Below are positions 16,129 to 24,653 of a stretch of 64,000 nt of DNA, piece after piece (positions within the stretch are counted from its first letter, which is position 1; each line of letters starts with the position of its first letter). A program made the position numbers and the translations under genes. The notes under the pieces were generated by a model that made no database searches, was not told the DNA's origin, and was given only the letters and a program-made list of their open reading frames with translations. The stretch is from positions 1 through 64,000 of the forward strand of contig NZ_QTPO01000047.1 of assembly GCF_003853645.1 (NCBI RefSeq). Direction: 5' to 3'. Source of the stretch: Burkholderia sp. Bp9143 (GTDB taxonomy: Bacteria > Pseudomonadota > Gammaproteobacteria > Burkholderiales > Burkholderiaceae).

Positions 16129-16857
16129 ATGAAGAAACGTACCCTGCTCGGCATGCTCACCCCGTCGTCCAACACGTCGCTCGAACCGCTGACGAGCGCA
16201 ATGGTCGCCGGCCTGCCGGGCGTGTCCGCGCACTTCGCGCGCTTCCCGGTCACCGAGATCTCGCTGACGGGCCAGGCGCTCGGCCAGTTCGACGACGACA
16301 AGATCATTCAGGCCGCGATGCTGCTCGCCGACGCGAATGTCGACGTGATCGCGTGGAACGGCACGTCGTCCGGCTGGCTCGGCTTCGAGGCCGACGAGCG
16401 GCTGTGCCAGCGCATCACCGAAGCGACGGGGATTCCCGCCACGACCTCCGTGCTCGCGCTCAACGAGATCCTGAAGAAGACCCACGCGCATGAGTTCGGC
16501 CTCGTCACGCCGTACCTCGACGACGTGCAGACGCAGATCGTCGACAACTACCGCCGCTCGGGGCTGAACTGCATCGCCGAGCGTCACCTGAACCTGAAGG
16601 TCAATTTCTCGTTCTCCGAAGTGACGGGCGACCAGATCGGCGGGATGGTGCGCGAAGTCGCGAAGGCCGGTCCGCGCGCGATCTCGATCTTCTGCACGAA
16701 CCTGAATGCCGCGCACCTGGTGCCCGCGCTCGAGGAAGAGACGGGCATTCCGATCTACGACACGATCTCCACCGTCGTGTGGAAATCGCTGCAGCTCGCC
16801 GACTACGACACGCGGCAGGTGAAGGGCTGGGGCCGCCTCTTCAGCGACGTGATCTGA
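16129..16857 (+). CDS. Asp/Glu racemase-superfamily enzyme, arylmalonate decarboxylase-like
   Basis: 242 aa. The fold's phosphate/carboxylate loop is GMLTPSSNTSLEP (8-20). The first half-site reads AWNGTSSGW (75-83) with no cysteine, whereas the second keeps Cys189 in SIFCTNL. Two-cysteine racemases and isomerases have Cys in both places, while arylmalonate decarboxylase has Gly at the first and Cys188 at the second. The C-terminal GWGRLFSD also resembles that enzyme. One-base decarboxylation or a related reaction is therefore more likely than racemisation. Its place directly before a hydantoinase would also allow a hydantoin- or ureido-acid-processing role. It is 58 bp after the MFS gene and 10 bp before the hydantoinase. 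Confidence 0.7.
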   Translation: MKKRTLLGMLTPSSNTSLEPLTSAMVAGLPGVSAHFARFPVTEISLTGQALGQFDDDKIIQAAMLLADANVDVIAWNGTSSGWLGFEADERLCQRITEATGIPATTSVLALNEILKKTHAHEFGLVTPYLDDVQTQIVDNYRRSGLNCIAERHLNLKVNFSFSEVTGDQIGGMVREVAKAGPRAISIFCTNLNAAHLVPALEEETGIPIYDTISTVVWKSLQLADYDTRQVKGWGRLFSDVI

Positions 16858-16867
16858 GGCGCGCGCC

Positions 16868-18283
16868 ATGTCGAACGATCTCGATTTCGTGATCCGTCAC
16901 GCGGACGTCGTGACGGCGGCGGACCGGTTCTCGTGCGACATCGGCATCCGCGCGGGGCGCGTGGCCATGCTCGGCCACGGGCTGCCGCGCGCGCCGCGCG
17001 AGCTCGATGCGGCCGGGATGCTCGTGATGCCGGGCGGCGTCGATGCGCACTGCCATCTCGACCAGCCGATGCCCGACGGGCTGAAGATGGCCGACGACTT
17101 CCTGTCCGGCACGCGCTCCGCGCTGTGCGGCGGCACGACCACCGTGGTGCCGTTCGCCGCGCAGGCGAAGGGGCAGTCGCTGCAGGCGGCCGTCGACGAC
17201 TATCACCGGCGCGCGCAAGGGCGTGCGCTGATCGACTACGGCTTTCACCTGATCGTCGCCGATCCGACGCCGCACGTGCTGGCCGAGGAACTGCCGCGGC
17301 TGATCGCCAACGGCTATACGTCGTTCAAGGTGTACATGACCTACGACGACCTGAAGCTGAACGACCGGCAGATGCTCGACGTGCTGTCGGTCGCGCGCGC
17401 GCACGGCGCGCTCGTGATGGTGCATGCGGAGAACTCGGACTGCATCGGTTGGCTGACCGAGCGGTTGCTCGGCGACGGCCACGTCGCGCCGCATTTCCAT
17501 GCGCATGCGCGACCGGCCGTGGTCGAGCGCGAGGCGACGCATCGCGCGATCGCGTTCGCGGAGCTGGTCGACGTGCCGATCCTGATCGTGCACGTGTCGG
17601 GCGCCGAGGCGATCGAGCAGATCCGCTGGGGGCAGTCGCGCGGGTTGCCGATCCTGGCCGAAACCTGCCCGCAGTACCTGTACCTGACGGCCGCCGATCT
17701 CGGCCATGGCGGTCACGACGGCTACGAGGGCGCGAAGTGCGTGTGCAGCCCGCCGCCGCGCGATCCGGCGAACCAGCAGGCCGTGTGGAAGGCGTTGAAG
17801 CAGGGCGTGTTCTCGGTATTCTCGTCCGATCACGCGCCGTTCAACTACGACGATCCGTGCGGCAAGCATCCGGGTGGGCATGCCGTGTCGTTCGACCATA
17901 TCCCGAACGGCATTCCGGGGCTCGAGACGCGCTTGCCGTTGCTGTTCGACGGCGTGCGCAAGGGGCACCTGTCGCTGCACCAGTTCGTCGAGCTGACGTC
18001 GCTGCGGCCCGCGAAGCTGTACGGGCTGTATCCGCGCAAGGGCACGATCGCGGTCGGCGCCGATGCGGATATCGTCGTGTGGGACCCGGACAAGCGCGTG
18101 CGGATCGCGAATGCGTCGCTGCATCATGCGGTCGACTACACGCCTTATGAAGGGATCGAGGTGACGGGCTGGCCGCGTCATTGCCTGTCGCGCGGCGAGC
18201 TGCTCGTCGAGGATGGGCGGCTGCTCGCCGCGGAGCCGGGGCGCGGGCAGTTCCTGCCGGCCGGCAAACCGTGTCTCGACTGA
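16868..18283 (+). CDS. Dihydropyrimidinase/D-hydantoinase-type cyclic amidohydrolase
   Basis: 471 aa. The full binuclear metal site is visible: His61 and His63 (DAHCHLDQ), carbamylated Lys154 (SFKVYMTYDD), His186 (VHAENSD), His242 (VHVSGAE) and Asp321 (SSDHAPF). The enzyme opens a cyclic ureide ring such as hydantoin, dihydrouracil or an analogue to the N-carbamoyl acid. No N-carbamoyl amino acid amidohydrolase or beta-ureidopropionase follows, so the next step must come from the serine hydrolases or another locus. It is co-transcribed with the decarboxylase-like gene. Confidence 0.85.
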   Translation: MSNDLDFVIRHADVVTAADRFSCDIGIRAGRVAMLGHGLPRAPRELDAAGMLVMPGGVDAHCHLDQPMPDGLKMADDFLSGTRSALCGGTTTVVPFAAQAKGQSLQAAVDDYHRRAQGRALIDYGFHLIVADPTPHVLAEELPRLIANGYTSFKVYMTYDDLKLNDRQMLDVLSVARAHGALVMVHAENSDCIGWLTERLLGDGHVAPHFHAHARPAVVEREATHRAIAFAELVDVPILIVHVSGAEAIEQIRWGQSRGLPILAETCPQYLYLTAADLGHGGHDGYEGAKCVCSPPPRDPANQQAVWKALKQGVFSVFSSDHAPFNYDDPCGKHPGGHAVSFDHIPNGIPGLETRLPLLFDGVRKGHLSLHQFVELTSLRPAKLYGLYPRKGTIAVGADADIVVWDPDKRVRIANASLHHAVDYTPYEGIEVTGWPRHCLSRGELLVEDGRLLAAEPGRGQFLPAGKPCLD

Positions 18284-18351
18284 TTTCACGTGATTCGATG
18301 TGACGGCCGGCCGGAAACGGCGGGTGAGGGTTTCAACAGGAGCACATTCCG

Positions 18352-19548
18352 ATGAGCGTTTCCCACGCAATGCGCGGCATCGCGGCCGCCGCGATCGTCG
18401 CCGGGTCGTGCGGCGGCCCGGCGCTGGCCGCGGGCGGCGCGCCGCAGGACCTGCCGAGCGTCGTGCCCGAATCGGTCGGCGTCGATTCGGCGCCGCTCGT
18501 GCGGATGTCCGAATGGCTGCGCCGCGACCGGATGGACGTGCGCAGCCTGGTCGTCGTGAAGGACGGCAGGATCGTGTTCGAGCGCTACGGCGACGGCCTC
18601 ACGCGCGACAACAACTACGAGTTGTATTCGGTGACGAAGACGATCACCGCGCTGCTTGCCGGCATCCTCGACGGCGAGGGCAGGCTCGGCCCGTCGACGA
18701 AGGTCGCGCCGCTGATCGCGGCGGCACGGCCCGATCTCGCGAGCGAACTCGCGGACAAGCAGGACATCGAGCTGCGGCACCTGATGTCGATGTCGAGCGG
18801 TTTGCGCTACACGACGCGCGAAGGCACCGATCCGCTGTACTACGACGCGCCCGACCGGCTGCGCGTCGCGGTGACGAGTCGGGCCGCGCGGCCGCCCGGC
18901 ACGCATTTCGACTACATCGACGTGAACCCGGTGCTGGTCGGCACGGCCGTGTCGATCGCCGCGGGCGAGCGCGAGGACGACTTCGCGCGCAGGCGGCTGT
19001 TCGAGCCGCTCGGCTTCGCGCATTACCGCTGGAGCGGCGCCGACGGCGCCGGCGCGGTGGCGGGCGGCTGGGGCCTGCGGCTGCGTGCCGTCGACATGGC
19101 GAAGATCGGCATGCTGCTGCTCGACCAGGGCCGCTGGAACGGCAAGCAGGTCGTGCCGGCCGGCTGGGTCCGGCAGATGACGACGCCGTCGCCGGCCGCG
19201 GCCGATTACGGCTACTACTGCTGGATCAGTCACGTTGTCGAGCACGGCACGCCGGAATTCGGCGCGATGGGCTTCAAGGGGCAGTTCATCACGGTGCTGC
19301 CCGCGCAGCGTGCGGTCGTCGTGATGACGAGCCTGTTGCCGACGGATGGCGGCTTGCGCGATGCGACCTATCTGAACCTGTATCGGCGCATGGTCGGCGA
19401 CTACATCCTGCCGGCGCTTACGCCCGCGCGGCCGCCGGTCGAAAGCACGGAGGCCACGCAGGCGCTGCGCGACGAACTGGCGCGCAGCCGGCAGACGAAG
19501 GGCGTGCCCGGTACCGCCGCCGCGTTCAACGATGAACCGGAGATTTGA
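18352..19548 (+). CDS. Secreted serine hydrolase of the beta-lactamase/PBP (class C) family, copy 1
   Basis: 398 aa. The signal peptide (1-27) ends ALAAGG. The nucleophile motif is S93-V-T-K96; the second motif is FDYIDVN with Tyr188 and Asn192; MGFKGQF near 305 stands in for the KTG strand. Relatives include esterases, D-aminopeptidases and 6-aminohexanoate-dimer hydrolase, so an amidase or esterase acting in the periplasm is more likely than antibiotic resistance. It lies 68 bp after the hydantoinase and ends at the start of a paralogue. Confidence 0.8.
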   Translation: MSVSHAMRGIAAAAIVAGSCGGPALAAGGAPQDLPSVVPESVGVDSAPLVRMSEWLRRDRMDVRSLVVVKDGRIVFERYGDGLTRDNNYELYSVTKTITALLAGILDGEGRLGPSTKVAPLIAAARPDLASELADKQDIELRHLMSMSSGLRYTTREGTDPLYYDAPDRLRVAVTSRAARPPGTHFDYIDVNPVLVGTAVSIAAGEREDDFARRRLFEPLGFAHYRWSGADGAGAVAGGWGLRLRAVDMAKIGMLLLDQGRWNGKQVVPAGWVRQMTTPSPAAADYGYYCWISHVVEHGTPEFGAMGFKGQFITVLPAQRAVVVMTSLLPTDGGLRDATYLNLYRRMVGDYILPALTPARPPVESTEATQALRDELARSRQTKGVPGTAAAFNDEPEI

Positions 19549-20843
19549 TGAGGATCACGAACGTCATTGATCATTCGTCTACATCGCATCCCGCTGCGCG
19601 CCGCGCTGCGGCGCCTTTCGTGCGCCGGTTGCTCGCGCGGGTGGCGGCGCTGGTGATCGGCGGTGGTGCGCTGGCGTCGGCATCGATGCCGGTGCTGTCC
19701 GCGGCGCAAGCGGGCGACGCGTTGCCGCCGCTGCGTGAAACCGGCCTTGCGGCCGCCGCGCCCGAAGACGCCGGCGTCGATTCGCGCAAGCTCGTCGACC
19801 TGTCGCGCTGGATCCGCGAGCAGAAGCTCGATGTGTACAGCCTGCTCGTCGTGAAGGACGGCAAGCTGATCTTCGAGCGCTACGGTGCGAACGCGTCGCG
19901 TGATTCGACCTACGAGCTGTACTCGGTGACGAAGGCCGTGACGTCGCTCGTCGCCGGCATCCTGGTCGATCGCGGGGCCGTGCATCTCGACGAGCCGGTG
20001 GCAGCACGGCTCGCCGCGTGGCGCCCCGACCTCGGCGGCGCGCTCGCGGACAAGCGCGGCATCGCGCTGAAGCACGTGCTGTCGATGTCGAGCGGCCTCC
20101 ACTACGACTTCAGCCCGAAGGACGATCCGATCTACTACACCGCGCCGGACCGGCTGAAGCTCGCCGCGTCGGCCGTGCCGAAGGTCGCGCCCGGCACCGC
20201 GTTCGACTACACGGACGTGAATCCGATCCTCGCGTCGGCGACGTTGAGCGCGGCGGCGGGCGAACCCGTCGAGCGCTATGCGCAAACGCACCTGTTCACC
20301 CCGCTGGACATGAAGCGCGCGGCGTGGGAGCGCGCGGACCGCACCGGGCTCGTGTCGGCCGGCTGGGGGCTGCGGCTGCGCGCGGTCGACATGGCGAAGA
20401 TCGGCATGCTCGTGCTCGACGGCGGGCGCTGGCAGGGGCGGCAGGTCGTGCCGCAAGCGTGGATCGCGCAGATGACGGCGCCGCGCGTGTCGCCGCATTT
20501 CGGCTACTACTGGTGGATCAACAACATCGTCGACAGGGAGCCGGAATTCGACGCGATGGGTTTCAAGGGGCAATTCATCACGGTGCTGCCGAAGCGCAAT
20601 GCGGTGATCGTGATGACGGGCGTGCTGCCGGTGGACGGCGGGCTGCGCGATGCGGAGAACGTGAAGCTGTTCCGCCGGATGGTGAACGGTTACATCCTGC
20701 CGGCGCTCGACGGCGGCGCTGCGTCAGGGCAGGGTTCCGGCGGCGGCGATACGCGTGCGGCGCTGCGCGACGAGCTTGAAGTGAGCGCGCGCTCCGCAGG
20801 GGTGCCCGGCACGCAGGTCGATCCGACCGATCTGCCGAAGTAG
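19548..20843 (+). CDS. Secreted serine hydrolase of the beta-lactamase/PBP (class C) family, copy 2
   Basis: 431 aa. The ATG at 19548 shares its A with the TGA of copy 1, so the two are translationally coupled. The longer N-terminus has a hydrophobic export segment (about 28-55). Catalytic motifs are S126-V-T-K129, FDYTDVNP and MGFKGQF, equivalent to those of copy 1, and whole blocks are shared (WGLRLRAVDMAKIGML). The pair arose by tandem duplication and has since diverged considerably. Retention of both with intact active sites suggests two related substrates. Confidence 0.8.
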   Translation: MRITNVIDHSSTSHPAARRAAAPFVRRLLARVAALVIGGGALASASMPVLSAAQAGDALPPLRETGLAAAAPEDAGVDSRKLVDLSRWIREQKLDVYSLLVVKDGKLIFERYGANASRDSTYELYSVTKAVTSLVAGILVDRGAVHLDEPVAARLAAWRPDLGGALADKRGIALKHVLSMSSGLHYDFSPKDDPIYYTAPDRLKLAASAVPKVAPGTAFDYTDVNPILASATLSAAAGEPVERYAQTHLFTPLDMKRAAWERADRTGLVSAGWGLRLRAVDMAKIGMLVLDGGRWQGRQVVPQAWIAQMTAPRVSPHFGYYWWINNIVDREPEFDAMGFKGQFITVLPKRNAVIVMTGVLPVDGGLRDAENVKLFRRMVNGYILPALDGGAASGQGSGGGDTRAALRDELEVSARSAGVPGTQVDPTDLPK

Positions 20844-20856
20844 CCTGGGTGCATGC

Positions 20857-20888
20857 GTCCGGCTCACGCGTGCTGGCGAGCCGGACGT
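20857..20888. terminator. Hairpin between convergent genes
   Basis: The 10-bp stem is CGTCCGGCTC (20857-20866) with GAGCCGGACG (20879-20888) and a 12-nt loop. It lies 13 bp after the hydrolase stop and just before the aminotransferase stop on the other strand, so it could end both transcripts. Confidence 0.55.
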
Positions 20889-20901
20889 GCCGCTCGTCAC
20901 A

Positions 20902-22260
20902 TCACGCCAGCTCGCCCAGGCACGCGTCGAACCGCGCGACGAGCGTGTCGACGTCGTCGGCCGTCGTCTGCGGACACACGAGCATCATGTTGTGGAACGG
21001 CGTGATCAGCACGCCGCGGTTCAGCAGGTACAGATGCACGATGTGCTCGAGTTCGCTGTCGAGCTGTTCGCCCGCGATCGTGCCGTTGCGCGGCGGCGCG
21101 GGTGTGAACTGGAACTCGGTGCGCGCACCGATGCGCGTCACGCACCACGGCAGCCCGTGTTTCGCGATCGCCCGTTCGAGCCCGGTGGCGAGCCGCGCGG
21201 CCAGTTCGAACATGTGCGCATACGCGGCGTCGGTCGCGACTTCGGCGAGCGTCGCACGCATTGCATGCATCGCGAGCATGTTCGCGGTGAGCGTCGTGCC
21301 GATCCCGGAATGGCCGGGCGGCGCGTTGAGCTTCGCCTGCTTCGCGCGTTCCGCGAATTCGGCGCTGAAGCCGTACACCGCGCACGGTACGCCGCCCGCG
21401 ATCGGCTTGCCGACCACCAGCGCGTCCGGTTCGAGACCGTGCGCGGCCGCGTAGCCGCCCGGGCCGCTGCTGATCGTGTGGGTTTCGTCGATCACGAGCA
21501 GCGTGCCGTAGCGGCGCGTCAGTTCACGTGCGGCTTCCCAGAAACCCGGCTCCGGCAGCACCATCCCGATGTTCGTCATCGCCGGCTCGGCGAGTACGCA
21601 CGCGACGTCGCTGTCCTTCAGCGCCGCTTCGAGCGCGGCCAGATCGTTGAACTCGACGACGCGCGTGTTCGCGAGCAGGTCGTAGGACTGCCCGAGCAGG
21701 CTGTCGCGCTGAACCGGGCGGCCGTCGACGAGATCGACGAACACGTCGTCGACCGTGCCGTGATAGCAGCCGTTGAACACCACGATCGTGTTGCGGCCGG
21801 TGGCCGCGCGCGCCCAGCGCAGCACGAAGCGGTTCGCATCGCTCGCGCTCAGCGCGAACTGCCAGACCGGCAACTTGAAGCGGCGCGCGAGTTCGCGCGA
21901 CACCCAGGCGGCGTCCTCGCTCGGCAGCATCGTCGTGTAGCCGCGCGTCGCCTGTTCGGCGAGCGCGCGCGCGACCGGCTCGGGCGCATGGCCGAACATC
22001 GCACCCGTGTCGCCGAGGCAGAAGTCGGCGTAGCGATGACCGTCGACGTCGCTGAAGGTCGCGCCGCGCGCTTCCTTCACGACCAGCGAGAACGGCGTCG
22101 ACCAGTCCTGCATCCAGTGCAACGGCACACCGAAGAGCAGATGCTCGGCCGCTTCCGCGGACAATGCGCGGGAGATCGGCATGGCTTCGGTGAATGCACG
22201 GCGCTCGCGATCGAACAGCGCGCGGGCGCGGATGAGGTCGACTCCGTGGCGGGTCTGCAA
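20902..22260 (-). CDS. Class III aminotransferase (glutamate-1-semialdehyde aminomutase-like)
   Basis: 452 aa from a TTG at 22260 preceded by a perfect AGGAG. The frame extends further with several ATGs (22323, 22365) but none has a ribosome site, and the extension is low-complexity and crosses palindromes. PLP-site residues are Asp258-Glu259 (VIDETHT) and Lys285 (VVGKPIAGG); NGCYHGTVDD (163-172) matches the family's G-x-Y-H-G region. It resembles GSA-like enzymes and transaminases acting on beta- or omega-amino substrates rather than the haem-pathway enzyme. It stands alone on this strand, and its substrate is unknown. Confidence 0.8.
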   Translation of the reverse strand: MQTRHGVDLIRARALFDRERRAFTEAMPISRALSAEAAEHLLFGVPLHWMQDWSTPFSLVVKEARGATFSDVDGHRYADFCLGDTGAMFGHAPEPVARALAEQATRGYTTMLPSEDAAWVSRELARRFKLPVWQFALSASDANRFVLRWARAATGRNTIVVFNGCYHGTVDDVFVDLVDGRPVQRDSLLGQSYDLLANTRVVEFNDLAALEAALKDSDVACVLAEPAMTNIGMVLPEPGFWEAARELTRRYGTLLVIDETHTISSGPGGYAAAHGLEPDALVVGKPIAGGVPCAVYGFSAEFAERAKQAKLNAPPGHSGIGTTLTANMLAMHAMRATLAEVATDAAYAHMFELAARLATGLERAIAKHGLPWCVTRIGARTEFQFTPAPPRNGTIAGEQLDSELEHIVHLYLLNRGVLITPFHNMMLVCPQTTADDVDTLVARFDACLGELA

Positions 22261-22266
22261 TTGAGG

Positions 22267-22271
22267 CTCCT
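22267..22271 (-). promoter_or_regulatory. Ribosome binding site that decides the aminotransferase start
   Basis: The minus strand reads AGGAG-CCTCAA-TTG: a consensus Shine-Dalgarno spaced 6 nt from the TTG at 22260. The upstream ATG candidates lack any such sequence. Confidence 0.6.
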
Positions 22272-22380
22272 GTAACGGGTTTGAACGGGCGGGTGATGCC
22301 TCCGTGAGCTTGTCATATTCCATGCACGCGGTCGATTCGGACCCGGCCGCGTATCCGTCAGACATGGAGTTTTTGCGCAT

Positions 22381-22456
22381 AAAGATACGACAACGTATAT
22401 CTTTGGAGGGCGATCGGAAAGTGAGTGTGCGCACACATACTGGCCGACATGTCGGC
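22381..22456. promoter_or_regulatory. Cluster of three palindromes in the 327-bp aminotransferase-pectinase gap
   Basis: Within 76 bp lie AAAGATACG-ACAA-CGTATATCTTT (22381-22404, arms interrupted by 2 nt), the perfect 12-mer GTGTGCGCACAC (22425-22436) and the perfect 14-mer GCCGACATGTCGGC (22443-22456). They lie between divergent genes and are candidate operators for one or more regulators not encoded next door. Nothing else is visible in the gap 22261-22587. Confidence 0.5.
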
Positions 22457-22587
22457 AAAAACAGGGTAAACGACAGATACATCCTCGGCTTCGATCGCGT
22501 CTAGACTTCGCGATGTAGTACGACGACGTATGAATAGCAATCCGCCGTCCGGTGCGCGTCGATATCCCAACCACTGAAGGAGTGCCC

Positions 22588-24582
22588 ATGGCCGCAACCC
22601 GCCGCCGTTCGTCTTCGTCCGTCCGATCGCTTTCGCCGAAGCGGGTGTCGCGCCGCGACTTCATCGGCTGGACTGGCGCGCTCGCCGGCGGCGCCGTGCT
22701 CGGCGGACCGCTCGCGGCCACCCGGGCGTTTGCGGCCGGCACCGCGCCCCATGCGGCGGTCGACCTGATCTGGGGCGAGCATGGTGCGGCGGCGCGCATC
22801 GCGGCATCGCTCGCGCATGTGTCGCGGCTCGCGTTCCGCAGGCACGACTTCGACGTCACGCGTTACGGCGCGCGCGTGTGCGCGACCGTCGCGCAGACGT
22901 CGCCGTACCCGGTGGCGAAATCGCCGGTCAGCCCCGGTTCGGAGTTGACGACCGCGCCCGGTTCATTCGACTCGCGCCCGGCGTTTCTCGCCGCGATCGA
23001 CGCATGCGTGCGCGAAGGCGGCGGCCGCGTGGTCGTGCCGCCCGGCACCTGGTATTGCGCGGGGCCGATCGTGCTGCAGAGCAACGTGAATTTCCACCTG
23101 AGTGCGAACTGCACGATCTACTTCAGCCCGAACCCGGCCGACTACGCGAAGGACGGCCCGGTCGACTGCGGCGCGAATGGCCGGCTGTACTACAGCCGCT
23201 GGCAGGCGAACGACTGCCTGAACTACGGCGCGCCCGTCTACGCGCGCAACGCGACGAACATCGCGTTGACGGGCGAGGGCCCGACGTCGGTGCTCAACGG
23301 TCAGGCGATGACACCGTTCTCCGGCAGCGGCGCGGGCAGCATCTGCTGGTGGACCTACAAGGGCTCGTCGGGCGCCTACGGCGCGAGCGCGACGGTGCCG
23401 AGCCAGGCCTACGCAAACCCGAACAACGTCGACCTGCGGATCGTCGCGCCCGCGATCCCCGACGCGCTCTATGCGCTGCTCACGTCGCCGGTCACGCCGT
23501 GGCAGCAGGACCAGAACTACCTGCCCGCGCTGTCGGAAGCCGGCGTGCCGGTCGAGCAGCGCATCTTCGGGCTCGGCCACTACCTGCGGCCGTGCATGGT
23601 CGAATTCATCGGCTGCACCAACGTGCTGATGGAGAATTACCAGACGCAGAACACACCGTTCTGGCAGCACCATCCGACCGCGTCACGCAACGTCGTGATT
23701 CGCGGCGTGACGACGAACAGCATCGGCCCGAACAACGACGGCTTCGATCCGGACGCGTGCACCGACGTGCTGTGCGAAGGCTGCACGTTCAACACCGGCG
23801 ACGACTGCATCGCGATCAAGTCGGGCAAGGACCGCGACACCGAATACGGCCCCGCGAAGCGGCACCTGATCCGCAACTGCACGATGAACAGCGGGCACGG
23901 CGGCATCACGCTCGGCAGCGAGATGGGCGGCGGCGTCGAGCAGATCTATGCGACCAATCTGTCGATGCTGAACGCGAACTGGCAGACCAACCCGCTGAAC
24001 ATCGCGATTCGCGTGAAGACGAACATGAACCGCGGCGGCTATGTGAAGGACTTCCACGTGAAGGGCGTCACGTTGCCGAACGGCGTGAATCTGAAGGGCG
24101 GCGGCTACGGCAGCGCGCTGCTCGCGGGCAGCCCGATCAACGCGAGCGTGCCGCTCGGCGTGGTCACGCCGGCGGCCGGCAATCCGTCGGCCGCGCAGGG
24201 CGGCGTCGTCACGTTCGACTGCGACTACCAGCCCGCGAACGACGCGGTGCGCACGCGGCCGCCGGTCGTGCAGAACGTGACGATCTCGGACGTGAAGGCG
24301 AGCAACGTGACGCTGAACGGCGTGACCGCGTCGTGCTTCCAGGCGATCGTCGCGCAAGGGCCGGTCGCGTTCGACTACAACGGCACGCCGCCGACACCCG
24401 CCGTGCAGCCGATCTCCGGCGTGATGATCAGCAACTGCGACTTCGGCACGCCGGTCGCGTCGGGCACGCCGACGGTCACGTCGCCGGGGCCGATCTACGC
24501 GTTCAACGTGAGCGCGATGACGCTGGCGAACGTGACGATCGCCGGGCAGGCGGTCAATACGACGATCACCGACAAGCGGTGA
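22588..24582 (+). CDS. Tat-exported glycoside hydrolase family 28 (polygalacturonase-like)
   Basis: 664 aa. The ATG at 22588 follows AAGGAG. The N-terminus carries a twin-arginine signal, SRRDFIGWTG (21-30), then a hydrophobic AGGAVLGG stretch and cleavage near residue 50. GH28 catalytic motifs occur in order: NNDGFDPD (382-389), GDD (404-406), GHGG (436-439) and RVK (about 474), embedded in a right-handed beta-helix. It should hydrolyse alpha-1,4-galacturonan or a related rhamnogalacturonan or pectin fragment in the periplasm or outside the cell. Export as a folded protein, many Asn/Cys ladder residues and length beyond a typical 400-aa polygalacturonase are notable. No uronate catabolism genes are adjacent. 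Confidence 0.85.
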   Translation: MAATRRRSSSSVRSLSPKRVSRRDFIGWTGALAGGAVLGGPLAATRAFAAGTAPHAAVDLIWGEHGAAARIAASLAHVSRLAFRRHDFDVTRYGARVCATVAQTSPYPVAKSPVSPGSELTTAPGSFDSRPAFLAAIDACVREGGGRVVVPPGTWYCAGPIVLQSNVNFHLSANCTIYFSPNPADYAKDGPVDCGANGRLYYSRWQANDCLNYGAPVYARNATNIALTGEGPTSVLNGQAMTPFSGSGAGSICWWTYKGSSGAYGASATVPSQAYANPNNVDLRIVAPAIPDALYALLTSPVTPWQQDQNYLPALSEAGVPVEQRIFGLGHYLRPCMVEFIGCTNVLMENYQTQNTPFWQHHPTASRNVVIRGVTTNSIGPNNDGFDPDACTDVLCEGCTFNTGDDCIAIKSGKDRDTEYGPAKRHLIRNCTMNSGHGGITLGSEMGGGVEQIYATNLSMLNANWQTNPLNIAIRVKTNMNRGGYVKDFHVKGVTLPNGVNLKGGGYGSALLAGSPINASVPLGVVTPAAGNPSAAQGGVVTFDCDYQPANDAVRTRPPVVQNVTISDVKASNVTLNGVTASCFQAIVAQGPVAFDYNGTPPTPAVQPISGVMISNCDFGTPVASGTPTVTSPGPIYAFNVSAMTLANVTIAGQAVNTTITDKR

Positions 24583-24599
24583 AGTGACGGGGGAGGAGA

Positions 24600-24634
24600 G
24601 CGTTCGCGTGCGGCCGATCGATGCACGCGAACGC
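24600..24634. terminator. 12-bp hairpin between the GH28 and GNAT genes
   Basis: The perfect stem is GCGTTCGCGTGC (24600-24611) with GCACGCGAACGC (24623-24634) and an 11-nt loop, placed between convergent genes. There is no clear T-run; it is a likely bidirectional end signal. Confidence 0.55.
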
Positions 24635-24653
24635 GAGGCTGAATGCGAACGCG

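Noticed and set aside
18352-20843. Antibiotic-resistance class C beta-lactamase
   Set aside because: The SxxK and Tyr motifs are shared by esterases and amidases. The KTG box is replaced by GFKGQ and the genes sit in a catabolic operon.
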